Assembly: GCF_020172085.1 (NCBI RefSeq) | Contig: NZ_JAIVAT010000003.1 | Location: 248,001 to 312,000, forward strand | DNA: 64,000 nucleotides | Reading direction: 5' to 3' | Origin: Rossellomorea aquimaris | GTDB taxonomy: Bacteria; Bacillota; Bacilli; Bacillales; Bacillaceae_B | Shown here: positions 1-8,073 of the stretch, piece after piece | Layout: each line of letters begins with the position of its first letter | Numbering within the stretch: the first letter of the stretch is position 1 | Program-made: the position numbers and the translations under genes | Notes under the pieces: generated by a model | The model's input: the letters and a program-made list of their open reading frames with translations, nothing else | The model's database searches: none | Told to the model about the DNA's origin: nothing

Positions 1-554
1 ATATTGCCATTGAATTTTCAAATATGATCGCTGCAGCAAAAAAAGAAGGAGTTCGACATTTCTCCATCACCAGTGGATTTCGCGACTTTGAAGAGCAAAG
101 TGTGCTTTATCAAGAAATCGGTTCTGACTATGCCTTACCGGCAGGGTTTAGCGAACATAACCTGGGGTTATCGCTTGATGTAGGATCCACGCAAATGAAA
201 ATGGCTGTAGCACTTGAAGGAAAGTGGATTGAAAAAAATGCTTGGAAATACGGATTCGTCTTACGCTATCCAAAGGATAAAAAGGATATAACAGGAATTG
301 AATATGAGCCCTGGCATATCCGATATGTCGGCTTGCCACATAGTGCGATTATGAAGGAAAAGGATTTTGTTCTAGAAGAATATTTAGATTACTTAAAGGA
401 TGAAAAGCACATTTCTGTTAAGATGAATGAGGAAAATTACAGTATTACTTATTATCCCATCTCGGGGAGCAGGACGATCCCTATACTGAATAATAGTCAA
501 TTTGAGATTTCAGGAAACAATATGGATGGAGTCATTGTGACGGTGTATGAATGA
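1..554 (+). CDS. D-alanyl-D-alanine carboxypeptidase, VanY/LdcB family (5' end outside window)
   Basis: This is the C-terminal part of a peptidoglycan carboxypeptidase; the open frame runs upstream past base 1, so the start and any signal peptide are missing. The visible part has the zinc-binding and catalytic pattern of the VanY/LdcB family: SGFRDFEEQ near the left end, then SEHNLGLSLDVG with the metal-binding His and Asp, then EPWHIRYVG with the second metal His. Such enzymes trim the terminal D-Ala of muropeptides outside the membrane. The last 60 or so residues after the WH motif are a tail of unknown role. A hairpin terminator follows directly. Confidence 0.88.
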   Translation, partial: IAIEFSNMIAAAKKEGVRHFSITSGFRDFEEQSVLYQEIGSDYALPAGFSEHNLGLSLDVGSTQMKMAVALEGKWIEKNAWKYGFVLRYPKDKKDITGIEYEPWHIRYVGLPHSAIMKEKDFVLEEYLDYLKDEKHISVKMNEENYSITYYPISGSRTIPILNNSQFEISGNNMDGVIVTVYE

Positions 555-563
555 TAAGTGATA

Positions 564-589
564 AAAAGGGCGTTTCGATGCGCCCTTTT
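564..589 (+). terminator. Rho-independent terminator of the VanY-type gene
   Basis: AAAAGGGCG and CGCCCTTTT form a perfect 9-bp stem around an 8-nt loop, followed by T residues, starting 9 bases after the stop codon. Confidence 0.85.
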
Positions 590-643
590 TTGGAGTATAC
601 TATGTCTTATTATTCGGATGGGTCTTCTTTTTAGTAGATTCAT

Positions 644-787
644 TCATGTATACTTGAAAAACACTACAAATACAATCAGATATAATAAAGCATATATCAT
701 TCTAAATTTAATTTTTTTAGAATAAAATACAGATATGTATACTATTGTTAAAACGAGATAAATGAATAGATATATATTTTCCAACAT
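644..787 (-). CDS. small membrane protein, 47 aa
   Basis: This short frame is not recognised as a known family. It reads ATG to TGA on the minus strand and encodes 47 residues made of two hydrophobic segments (about residues 5-22 and 31-46) split by a basic SKKIKFR loop, so a two-pass or hairpin membrane peptide is likely. A GGTGAG ribosome binding site precedes the ATG, although the spacing is short. It is the only coding candidate in the roughly 440-base gap between the VanY-type gene and the betaine transporter. The rest of that gap is AT-rich and shows nothing else I can name. Confidence 0.5.
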   Translation of the reverse strand: MLENIYLFIYLVLTIVYISVFYSKKIKFRMIYALLYLIVFVVFFKYT

Positions 788-958
788 ACACTCACCGCCA
801 ATTTTATTTACTTTACTTTATATGTTTTTGCTTTTATGTTTTCATTTGCATGAGTCTGGAAGACATATATTGTACCATGTGAAAAACACCACGACATAAA
901 AAACGCCATTAAATAAACCTTAAATATTCATCCAATTCGAATAGACTGTACTCAACAC

Positions 959-992
959 AAAAGACCTGCCCCATATCCGGGACAGGTCTTTT
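959..992 (-). terminator. terminator of the betaine transporter gene
   Basis: AAAAGACCTG and CAGGTCTTTT pair around a GC-rich centre just beyond the minus-strand stop codon. The A-run and T-run on the two flanks would let it work in either direction. Confidence 0.85.
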
Positions 993-994
993 CC

Positions 995-2518
995 TTAGCC
1001 TATCTTTTGATTCGATTTATCCTTCTTATTTGGTTTCCATTGATTCATTTGGATATCATATTCTCTTCCAAGCTCCTTCACCAATCCGTAGCACATGACC
1101 AGCACGACGAATGTGAGGGGAAGTGCACTTACAATGATGGCTGTCTGCAGTCCGGTCAGACCTCCGGATGCCATTAGAACAAGTGTAGATGCAACGAGGA
1201 TAATTCCCCATACAACTTTCACGCGGTTAGGAGGGTTCATTTGCCCACCTGTTGTCAGCATGCCAAGAACAAACGTCGCCGAGTCGGCTGATGTGACGAA
1301 GAAGGTCGTGATAAGAGCCACAGTCAATACCGATAGAATCGCACCGAACGGAAGATGTTGATACGTAAAGAATAAAGCTGTTTCCAGGCTTTGTCCTGAA
1401 ACATCCAAGCCTTTCACCATCTCGAGGTGGATACCTGTTCCGCCGAATACTGTGAACCATAAGGCACAGACCAGGGATGGTACCAATAAGACGGCGATTG
1501 TGAACTCACGGATGGTACGTCCTTTAGAAACACGTGCAATGAACATTCCCACAAATGGAGTCCAAGAAATCCACCAAGCCCAATAGAATACCGTCCAGCC
1601 TTGGGTCCATGCTGCTTCATCCGCATTGAAAGGAGACAAGCGCAAGCCCATTTGAAGGACATTTGTTAAATAGCTACCCATAGTGGTGGTGAACATATTC
1701 ATCAAGAATAGTGTTGGACCAAGTATGAGCATAACAATAAATAATAAGACCGCTAACGACATATTGATATTACTTAATAACTTGATTCCTTTTGAAATGC
1801 CTGTAGTTGCTGAAACAATGAAAAGTACAGTGATGATCATCATGATAATGAACTGGACAAAAAAGTTGTTCGGAATGCCTATAAGATATGTCAGTCCAGC
1901 ATTGATCTGTTGTGATCCCAATCCTAATGATGCCGCAACGCCAAATAATGTCGCAAATACGGCAACAACATCAATGGTCTTACCGATTGGGCCTTTCACC
2001 CTTTCACCAATTACAGGATGTAAAGTCGCACTCATTAATCCAGGAGCTCCCCTGTTAAACTTCTGATAGGCCAGTGCCAATGCGACAATCGCATAAATTG
2101 CCCAGGCATGCAGTCCCCAATGAAGCCAGGTATATCGCATTCCCATAATTCCTGATTGTGCCGTACTGCCTTCACCTACAGGTGGTGAGGAAAAATGAGA
2201 AATGGGTTCAGAGACACCGTAAAATAACAAACCGATTCCCATTCCGGCCGAAAACAGCATGGCAAACCAAGTTGGTCGGCTGAATTCAGGTTCTGAGTCT
2301 TGTTTTCCTAATTTGATTTTTCCATATTTACTGAAAATCATAAACGTGGCGAATAAGAGGAAGAAGGTGGCGACCAGCTGATAAAACCAGCCAAATTTCT
2401 CAAGTACAAATCCTTTTGCTACATCCATTGCAGATCCCAATTGTTCAGGTATTAATACCCCTACCAGAACAAAAACGATTGCAATTCCTACTGAGATCCT
2501 AAAAACGGACCTATCCAT
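995..2518 (-). CDS. opuD: BCCT-family glycine betaine transporter, OpuD-like
   Basis: The product is a 507-residue, twelve-helix secondary transporter of the betaine/carnitine/choline family, which takes up compatible solutes with sodium under osmotic stress. Family marks are GMGIGLLFYGVSEP in the first third, HWGLHAWAIYAIVAL, and the BCCT signature WAWWISWTPFVGMFIARVSKGRT around residue 320 (tryptophan-rich substrate box). Length matches B. subtilis OpuD (about 512). Three start codons lie in a row (TTG 2527, ATG 2524, ATG 2518); ATG 2518 is chosen because it sits 9 bases from the AAAGGA site. The last 20 residues are charged and cytoplasmic. It is transcribed alone, with its own terminator. 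Confidence 0.93.
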   Translation of the reverse strand: MDRSVFRISVGIAIVFVLVGVLIPEQLGSAMDVAKGFVLEKFGWFYQLVATFFLLFATFMIFSKYGKIKLGKQDSEPEFSRPTWFAMLFSAGMGIGLLFYGVSEPISHFSSPPVGEGSTAQSGIMGMRYTWLHWGLHAWAIYAIVALALAYQKFNRGAPGLMSATLHPVIGERVKGPIGKTIDVVAVFATLFGVAASLGLGSQQINAGLTYLIGIPNNFFVQFIIMMIITVLFIVSATTGISKGIKLLSNINMSLAVLLFIVMLILGPTLFLMNMFTTTMGSYLTNVLQMGLRLSPFNADEAAWTQGWTVFYWAWWISWTPFVGMFIARVSKGRTIREFTIAVLLVPSLVCALWFTVFGGTGIHLEMVKGLDVSGQSLETALFFTYQHLPFGAILSVLTVALITTFFVTSADSATFVLGMLTTGGQMNPPNRVKVVWGIILVASTLVLMASGGLTGLQTAIIVSALPLTFVVLVMCYGLVKELGREYDIQMNQWKPNKKDKSNQKIG

Positions 2519-2772
2519 TTGCATCAATCCTTTACTACTTTAATAGATAACACTATGTAACGAGTACATCTTTTCATTAAAACATAAAGTGAGAACATAG
2601 AAAAAAGCCAAAGTTTTTCATATTTCGTCAAATTTCGCGGTTTTCAACGTAGAGGCGAGCTCATCCATGTTAGGGGTACAATTGCTAAGATATGGTTGTG
2701 AATGCTTCCTTATCCTCTTTCTTGAACACATAACAGTATCCTCCTTCCGTTAGGGATTTGTGAAAATTCTTC

Positions 2773-2801
2773 TTGAGTGGATTCTTGGAATTTGAAATAA
2801 T
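2773..2801 (+). promoter_or_regulatory. promoter with shared AATAATTGG box (copy 1 of 4)
   Basis: TTGAGT (2773-2778), a 17-bp spacer and AATAAT (2796-2801) with an extended -10 TG, followed at once by TGGTAT. The same layout occurs at 19190, 27654 and 52811. It lies 33 bases upstream of the DUF4181 start. Confidence 0.75.
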
Positions 2802-2833
2802 TGGTATAAGGTTATCGGGTGGGGGGCGTTTTG

Positions 2834-3217
2834 GTGAAATATATTTTCATAGCAATCGTTGTTTTTGTTTTGATATCCATCGTTAAATTTCTATTAAGAA
2901 AGATTTTTAAAGTGAAAAAAGTGAAGAGAAACTTCTTTTCCTATAATCATATAAATGAATCTCATCGTAAAGTGGATAAATGGATGAGACTCATCAATGC
3001 ACTGACTCTAATGATTTTATCCATTTTGGTGATAAACGATAAAATCATGATCTACTTATATTTAATTGGGATTAGTATGTTATTGGCACTGGACTATGCT
3101 GTTAGAGCATTCTTTGAATGGAAATATAGTGAATATCCCAAACAAGCTTTTTTAACAATAGCTGAAATGACCTTGATGTTATCGGCCATCTTAACGTTTC
3201 AATTTTGGATTACGTAG
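2834..3217 (+). CDS. DUF4181 family membrane protein
   Basis: The 127-residue product has four hydrophobic segments (roughly residues 4-22, 54-70, 73-90 and 107-124). It matches the DUF4181 family seen in Bacillus, including the FFEWKYSEYPKQ motif before the last helix and FFSYNHINESHRKVD after the first. The function of the family is unknown. The GTG at 2834 is taken as the start because a run of six G bases lies just upstream; an in-frame GTG at 2819 falls inside that G-run. The gene follows the first of four promoters that share the AATAATTGG box. The next gene begins 98 bases downstream and may be co-transcribed. Confidence 0.75.
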   Translation: MKYIFIAIVVFVLISIVKFLLRKIFKVKKVKRNFFSYNHINESHRKVDKWMRLINALTLMILSILVINDKIMIYLYLIGISMLLALDYAVRAFFEWKYSEYPKQAFLTIAEMTLMLSAILTFQFWIT

Positions 3218-3315
3218 TTCTTATCATTCAACATTCTTTCAGTATGTATGAAAGTGCATTTTTTATTGTAACTGACTTAAAGGGGAAAGAAAAACGTTTT
3301 CGTCAAGGAGGAGTT

Positions 3316-4092
3316 ATGGAAGTATTGGAGAAAAATGAGTTTCAAAAAGTGTTAACGATTTTGGATAACTGTGAAACTTGTCCTACTTTTGCTTATGCTG
3401 TTATTGAAAATATTATTGAAGGCACTGTTCGGGCTGATCGTGCGGATTGCCCAGCCACGGTTCTAATCGGTACGAATTCCGGAATATATTTTATCGTAGG
3501 AAATGAACAAAATAGTGCGTTCAATCGTTCCTTTAGGGATTTTCATCAGCAAAATAAAGGATTCAGGTTTACTTTGTTTTCAGCTACTAAACAATGGGAC
3601 GAAGTAATATGTAGTCTTTTCGAAAATGAAATCACTCAATTGAGTAGGTATGTGCATTTGTTTAATAAGGAAAAATTCTCAACTGAAGTAAAAGAATTAT
3701 CAGCGGACTATATTGTGAAGGAAACCGATAACGATATGATCTTACGAAGTCCTGAATTTAATCAAGACTACTATATTCTATATTGGGGATCCGTATCTAA
3801 TTTTCTTACCAATGGCATGGGATTTTCTGCATTATATAAAGGCAGAGTTGTAAGTGAATGTACCTCGATTTTTCATAGCAAATCGATTGTTGAGATTGAC
3901 ATTGCGACACAACAGGACTTTATAGGCAAAGGTTTAGCCTTCAACTTAGGAAAGCTATTTATTGATGAATGTTTAGAAAAGGGGCTAACACCTCATTGGG
4001 ATTGTGACGTTGAGAACGTATCATCCATTAAGTTAGCAGAAAAATTAGGATTTGAACATCCTATTAGGTATTCGCTATTTGTTAGAAAATAA
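3316..4092 (+). CDS. GNAT acetyltransferase, zwittermicin A resistance (ZmaR)-like
   Basis: The 258-residue protein fits the GNAT_acetyltran family that includes ZmaR of B. cereus, in both length and layout: a poorly conserved N-terminal half and a C-terminal acetyl-CoA fold with FIGKGLAFNLGK as the pyrophosphate-binding loop and PHWDCDVENVSSIKLAEKLG near the end. The true substrate cannot be told. The frame is open upstream to a TTG at 3205 that would overlap the DUF4181 gene, but AAGGAGG directly before ATG 3316 decides the start. It is followed closely by a lipoprotein gene. Confidence 0.82.
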   Translation: MEVLEKNEFQKVLTILDNCETCPTFAYAVIENIIEGTVRADRADCPATVLIGTNSGIYFIVGNEQNSAFNRSFRDFHQQNKGFRFTLFSATKQWDEVICSLFENEITQLSRYVHLFNKEKFSTEVKELSADYIVKETDNDMILRSPEFNQDYYILYWGSVSNFLTNGMGFSALYKGRVVSECTSIFHSKSIVEIDIATQQDFIGKGLAFNLGKLFIDECLEKGLTPHWDCDVENVSSIKLAEKLGFEHPIRYSLFVRK

Positions 4093-4108
4093 GAAAGAGG
4101 TGGCTAAC

Positions 4109-4495
4109 ATTCTTAACCTGAAGAAAAAGCTTTTATTTATTCTTGCCTTCTTTTTATTTTTGATTTTCCTATCAGGATGTCAGCAGGAAACGTATTACTA
4201 TAAAGGAGAAGGAGATTATTGGGAAGGAAGTTATACCAGCAATCAAACTTCAGACAGGGAGAATGGGGAGTTTGTGTTTGGGTACAAAGGAGAAGGTGAA
4301 GGAGATGTAGGAGAAATCGTCTATGAAATTACCTCGAACACTGGTGATCATGATGGTAACAGGTATGTTTACGGTAGAACGTTTACTACCTCAACGGCTT
4401 GTTCAGGATGTGCCAAACCAAATGAAGATGATGAATTCAAAGTAGTCATTAAATGGGATGGCAAAAAAGATGAATTTACTCTTAAGAGAAATTGA
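4109..4495 (+). CDS. small lipoprotein, apparent ATT start
   Basis: The 128-residue product starts with a basic KKK, a long hydrophobic stretch and the lipobox LSGC, so it should be a diacylated lipoprotein on the outer face of the membrane. The rest is Glu/Gly-rich and contains a CSGCAKP pair of cysteines. It resembles the lipoprotein at 53912-54286 in order of motifs (SDHW/GDYW, NQSSD/NQTSD, VGDIAYTV/VGEIVYEI, VTVKWD/VVIKWD), so the two are probably paralogs. AGGTGG lies 5 bases before ATT 4109; an in-frame GTG at 4100 overlaps that ribosome site and is a poorer start. Function unknown. Confidence 0.72.
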   Translation: MLNLKKKLLFILAFFLFLIFLSGCQQETYYYKGEGDYWEGSYTSNQTSDRENGEFVFGYKGEGEGDVGEIVYEITSNTGDHDGNRYVYGRTFTTSTACSGCAKPNEDDEFKVVIKWDGKKDEFTLKRN

Positions 4496-4503
4496 AATAT
4501 AGA

Positions 4504-4534
4504 AAACCCACCTCATTTAAAGAGAGGTGGGTTT
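4504..4534 (+). terminator. terminator after the lipoprotein gene
   Basis: AAACCCACCTC and GAGGTGGGTTT form an 11-bp stem with a 9-nt loop, 9 bases after the stop codon. Confidence 0.85.
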
Positions 4535-4677
4535 CCTTATGATTCTGAGGTCAATTTCAAGAATGCTAACAGATTACCATACTTCACCCTAGGTCACAAG
4601 AGATTTTCGAAACTTTTTAATAGATTGATACGTAAATACAGTAAACTACAAATTACATCATGGGAATGAGGATGCAG

Positions 4678-5106
4678 ATGTATTATGGGCTGTTAGCAAT
4701 AGGTGGCTTGTTATTTTGTATAAGTGTGTTTTGGTTATTCTTTATGTTCAAAGAAAAAGAATTTACCTTCCTGAATATAGGGAAAGCTTTTCTTTCATTA
4801 TTACTAAGCGGACTACTGCTAGTAGTAACTCTCCCTAGTTTAAAATATATGATCAATAAGGAGTACGATGTTGTAAAAGGGAGTTGCACAATTGAAATCG
4901 ATTCATCTGGCCGATCCAGTGAAGCGGTATTTAACATGCAACATTCCTCCGATGTATATTATTTTGTAGATATCCCTGACTTGGATTCCTACGGAAGGGC
5001 CGTTCCATACTATTGTGAGCTTACGGTTACAAAGGATCATGCGTTTGAAATAGGCTATAAAATTTATGATTCTCAATCAAGGGAACTTATTCAAGAAAGT
5101 AAGTAG
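4678..5106 (+). CDS. membrane-anchored protein of unknown function, 142 aa
   Basis: I do not recognise a family. The product begins with two hydrophobic helices (about residues 3-26 and 37-60), and the remaining 80 residues form a polar domain with two cysteines (GSCTIEID and PYYCELTV) that may pair outside the cell. Four in-frame ATGs occur within 20 bases; ATG 4678 is preferred because GAGG sits 6 bases upstream. The gene stands alone between two terminators and is convergent with the methyltransferase gene. Confidence 0.65.
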   Translation: MYYGLLAIGGLLFCISVFWLFFMFKEKEFTFLNIGKAFLSLLLSGLLLVVTLPSLKYMINKEYDVVKGSCTIEIDSSGRSSEAVFNMQHSSDVYYFVDIPDLDSYGRAVPYYCELTVTKDHAFEIGYKIYDSQSRELIQESK

Positions 5107-5132
5107 GTAGGTTTACTTTTGAATTTGAAAAA

Positions 5133-5160
5133 CCGCTCAATCATCCTAAGCATTGAGCGG
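5133..5160 (-). terminator. terminator of the methyltransferase gene
   Basis: CCGCTCAAT and ATTGAGCGG form a 9-bp stem; read on the minus strand it is followed by TTTTTC, so it serves the gene to its right. Confidence 0.8.
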
Positions 5161-5175
5161 CATGTCATCAAGTCA

Positions 5176-6093
5176 TTATTTTTTTACAGCATGTATATAA
5201 TGGATCGTTTCAAATGCCGTAAAATAATCCGACCGGTTGCTAAAGAAACGCTCATTGATCGCCCTTGGAGATAAATGTTCATAAATGAGTAAACCTGCTT
5301 TTTCTAATACATTCTCAATTTCTTCATAAGAGAAACATGATTTCATCGTTTCTCCACCTACTGATGCCATTTTGATCATATTTTTTACTCGATTAGACAT
5401 TCCTTTTTCTTCAAAGAGTTTTTCGTCTGGATAATCAAATACGATGGAGCTTCCAGATGGTAGTTCGGCGAATAGATCATGGAATAAGCTTGAAATTTCC
5501 TCTTTTGTTAAATAATAGGAAACACCCAAAAGACTACAGAATGTTTTTTGATTAGGATCAAATCCTGCATCGATGAGGCTTTGATTGGAAAACCGCTTCG
5601 TGAAGTCCATCGGAACAAAATGAAGGTTTATTGGGATTTGGAAATGATTCTCCGCTAATCTTCTTTTTTTGAATTCCTGTGTAGCGGGGTGGTCGATTTC
5701 AAATATTTCTAATCTATTTTCGAATTCTGGATGTCTAAAGCAAAATGTATCTAACCCCGCTCCGAGAATCATAAACTGCTTTACTCCTAATGTCACTTCA
5801 TTGCGTATCACGTCTTCACAGAATGCAGCACGAGCTAAGGGTGTTGGAGAGAGTTGCACCTGATTAATCCATTTTAAAATTTCATCTGGTTGATCTTGAA
5901 ACCTTTGACCAATCTCTTGGTTGAAAAACGATATACCTTGGATCATATTTGTTCTGATCCCTGAATACTCTTCGTGGGAAAGGAGATCTTTTGCAAGAAA
6001 ATCATCGAAAATCTTTGGAGTATCATATTGACTATGATAGGCCCGAGCGAATGCAGATACTAAGGAAGTGACACTGGACTCATTTTGCTTCAT
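5176..6093 (-). CDS. SAM-dependent methyltransferase, leucine carboxyl/PKS O-methyltransferase type (YktD-like)
   Basis: The 305-residue protein belongs to the PF04072/TIGR00027-type class I methyltransferases. The SAM-binding loop reads ILGAGLDTFCFRH, followed by the acidic strand EIFEIDHPATQEFK and the motif GVSYYLTKEEI, an order typical of this family. The acceptor is unknown; relatives are annotated as polyketide O-methyltransferases. The frame is open 17 codons further upstream, but the GGGGG ribosome site places the start at ATG 6093. A near-perfect sigma-A promoter and a hairpin-bearing leader of about 70 bases precede it. Confidence 0.85.
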   Translation of the reverse strand: MKQNESSVTSLVSAFARAYHSQYDTPKIFDDFLAKDLLSHEEYSGIRTNMIQGISFFNQEIGQRFQDQPDEILKWINQVQLSPTPLARAAFCEDVIRNEVTLGVKQFMILGAGLDTFCFRHPEFENRLEIFEIDHPATQEFKKRRLAENHFQIPINLHFVPMDFTKRFSNQSLIDAGFDPNQKTFCSLLGVSYYLTKEEISSLFHDLFAELPSGSSIVFDYPDEKLFEEKGMSNRVKNMIKMASVGGETMKSCFSYEEIENVLEKAGLLIYEHLSPRAINERFFSNRSDYFTAFETIHYIHAVKK

Positions 6094-6118
6094 TCCATTA
6101 ACCCCCATATAAAAATAA

Positions 6119-6140
6119 GATTCCCCTGGCCAGGAGAATC
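6119..6140 (-). promoter_or_regulatory. leader hairpin in the methyltransferase 5' region
   Basis: The 22-base sequence is a palindrome with one mismatch (GATTCnCCTGG / CCAGGnGAATC). On the minus strand it is followed by TTATTTTTATAT, so the leader RNA could form an attenuator-like terminator between the promoter and the start codon. It could instead be a DNA operator. A 17-codon open frame (ATG at 6151) runs through it. Confidence 0.55.
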
Positions 6141-6170
6141 TCATTGTACATAATTTTTGTAAAATTGTAA

Positions 6171-6199
6171 ATTATAGCATAAATTAAAAATTTTGTCAA
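6171..6199 (-). promoter_or_regulatory. sigma-A promoter of the methyltransferase gene
   Basis: On the minus strand TTGACA (6194-6199) and TATAAT (6171-6176) are both perfect consensus hexamers with a 17-bp spacer. Transcription should start near 6164. Confidence 0.9.
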
Positions 6200-6260
6200 T
6201 TATTTCGTTCTTGTTTGCTTATGTTGAAATGGCGTATAGGAATGGTCTTTAGGATTTCTT

Positions 6261-6431
6261 TTAATGCTTTTCTTCCTCTTGTTTTTCCTTGTGTTGTAAC
6301 TTTAACTTTTCCAGCTCTATTTTATTTTCTTCCAGTTCTAATTTCTTCTTTTTTAAGTCATAACGGAGTACAAAATATAAAAAAATAAAAGTCAAACCAA
6401 CAATGACTGAAATAAATAAAAACAGGTCCAA
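6261..6431 (-). CDS. small membrane protein with charged coiled-coil tail, 56 aa
   Basis: This frame starts at TTG 6431 with a strong GGGGGAG ribosome site 6 bases upstream. Residues 2-22 form one transmembrane helix; the rest is a Lys/Glu-rich helix with heptad-like leucines (LELEENKIELEKLKLQ) that should form a cytoplasmic coiled coil. I cannot assign a family, but the strong ribosome site and clean helix-plus-coil design argue for a real gene. The remainder of the 6200-6620 gap holds an ATACT-AATA-AGTAT inverted repeat near 6491 and the promoter of the Crp/Fnr gene. Confidence 0.7.
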   Translation of the reverse strand: MDLFLFISVIVGLTFIFLYFVLRYDLKKKKLELEENKIELEKLKLQHKEKQEEEKH

Positions 6432-6623
6432 ACGTATCTCCCCCTTAGTTATAAGATTAACAGAATGATTCTAATCTTTGTTCATTAAATATACTAATAA
6501 GTATATATATTATGTTCATTTCTTATTGCATGACCCGATTTTACACCTCCGATAACCTTCCATGTACCTGTTAAATATTGCTATAATTGAAGGGTGATTA
6601 CAGTTCTGAGAAAGGAGAAAAAC

Positions 6624-7220
6624 ATGAAAGAAGTCCTTATCCAGTATATGAAGCGTTTTACCAATCTCAGTGATTCAGAGTTGGAAAAACTGACAGTGGA
6701 TGTTCCGGTTGCTACTTATAAGAAAGGGACGATCCTTTTGCATCAGGGAGAAGTTCCCCACAAGTGCTATTTTGTTTTAAAAGGGTGTGTCAGACAGTAC
6801 GCTGTAAATGAAAATGGGATTGAGCATACGTACAATTTCTTTACGGAAGAACAGAGTGTGACGATCTTTAATCAGCACGTGACGGATAGGGCTTCAAAAT
6901 ACTCTCTTAGCTGTTTGGAGGACTGTACGCTTGTAGTGGGTGATTTAGCTACAGAGCAGGCAGCTTACGACATGCATCCGGTGTTAGAAGTAATGACTCG
7001 CAAAATGATGCAAGAGGATATGGGTGCTATGCGGGATGATTTCTCCTCCTTCATTTCTTCGACACCGGAAGAGCGGTTTCATGCATTGATGGAAAAAAGG
7101 CCAGAGTTAATTGACCGGGTTCCTCAGTACCAGTTGGCAAGCTACCTGGGAATCAAGCCGGAATCTCTAAGTCGTATCAAGAAACGCTCAGAAGCCAGTC
7201 ACCTTCGAAATGTTGATTAA
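6624..7220 (+). CDS. Crp/Fnr family transcriptional regulator
   Basis: The 198-residue product has an N-terminal cyclic-nucleotide-binding-type beta barrel (GTILLHQGEVPHKCYFVLKG, about residues 29-48) and a C-terminal helix-turn-helix region with YQLASYLGIKPESLSRIKK, in which SLSRIKK is the recognition helix. It lacks the N-terminal cysteine cluster of Fnr, so oxygen sensing through an iron-sulphur cluster is unlikely. AAAGGAG precedes ATG 6624. It is convergent with the DUF4386 gene and the two stop codons overlap by four bases, a tight pairing that suggests a functional link. Confidence 0.88.
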   Translation: MKEVLIQYMKRFTNLSDSELEKLTVDVPVATYKKGTILLHQGEVPHKCYFVLKGCVRQYAVNENGIEHTYNFFTEEQSVTIFNQHVTDRASKYSLSCLEDCTLVVGDLATEQAAYDMHPVLEVMTRKMMQEDMGAMRDDFSSFISSTPEERFHALMEKRPELIDRVPQYQLASYLGIKPESLSRIKKRSEASHLRNVD

Positions 7221-7903
7221 GGAGTCCACTTTCTCCCTTTTACCAATAGCCATACACCAAAGCCTAATTCACCTATTACCATGGGAGCCATAAGAATCAA
7301 TTCCAGTATTCCTGTGAAACGTTCAATCTGTGGGATAAACCCGTACATGAAATGAATGATGAAGTAGCTGAAGCCGGCTAAAACTAATAGAATGCTAAGC
7401 ACTTTGGGGATCTTTCTTGTATTCATTGCGATGAAACCGACTGTAATAAGATGAAGCCCAAAGATGATTAATCCTAAGGACCAGATTGCTTCGAACGCCG
7501 TGATGGACCCCATTACTTGCTGTGCCACACCAGATACTGGTCCTTGAATCATGCCATTGGCGATCACAAGATGTGAAATCGCAATCGCCAGTATGGCTGT
7601 GTAAAGCAAACGAAGCCAACCGGCTAATAAGGCATAACTAGGATGGATGGGCTTCAGAAACACATAAAATCCCCATGATACGACTAAATCCATGATGACA
7701 ATGATCAGCCATCCTAGTACCTCAAGACGAAATAAAGATTGAGATGCGTGGATGTTTTTTAATGTGGTTGCCGCGTCTCCATCTATGACCAATGAGCTGT
7801 GAGCGTACCCTTGAGCAAAGAATGCAGCACACGTCATCACAAGAAGTGCGACACTCGAAGAGGTTGCTGCTTTTTGCTGCATGGTTTGATTTGTTGCTTT
7901 CAT
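7217..7903 (-). CDS. DUF4386 family membrane protein
   Basis: The 228-residue protein has six hydrophobic segments and fits the DUF4386 family: the first helix (VALLVMTCAAFFAQGYAH) is followed by a short periplasmic-side loop with LKNIHASQSLFRLEVLGWL, then FYVFLKPIHPSYALLAGWLRL. The function of the family is not known. AAAGGAGG lies before the ATG. Its end overlaps the end of the Crp/Fnr gene on the other strand; these families are often neighbours, and regulation of this gene by that regulator is an inference. Confidence 0.82.
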   Translation of the reverse strand: MKATNQTMQQKAATSSSVALLVMTCAAFFAQGYAHSSLVIDGDAATTLKNIHASQSLFRLEVLGWLIIVIMDLVVSWGFYVFLKPIHPSYALLAGWLRLLYTAILAIAISHLVIANGMIQGPVSGVAQQVMGSITAFEAIWSLGLIIFGLHLITVGFIAMNTRKIPKVLSILLVLAGFSYFIIHFMYGFIPQIERFTGILELILMAPMVIGELGFGVWLLVKGRKWTP

Positions 7904-8073
7904 ATAATACCTCCTTTAAGTTGATCTCATTTAGATTGTAGTTCGGATGAGGGAGGCTTTCATTGACTTAAATCAAGGAGTTCGAATTTATTAGGTTTTT
8001 TGGCGAGTAGAAAATATTAAAAAAATCGCTGTATTATACTATAAACCGTAATAAGAAAAGAGGATGATCCCAA

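Noticed and set aside
1683..2066. 127-codon plus-strand frame inside the betaine transporter gene
   Set aside because: Shadow of the BCCT gene with low-complexity Asn/Thr-rich translation and no ribosome site.
2528..2640. Sigma-B promoter for the betaine transporter
   Set aside because: A GTTTTAAT-like box is present but no GGGTAT follows at the right spacing.
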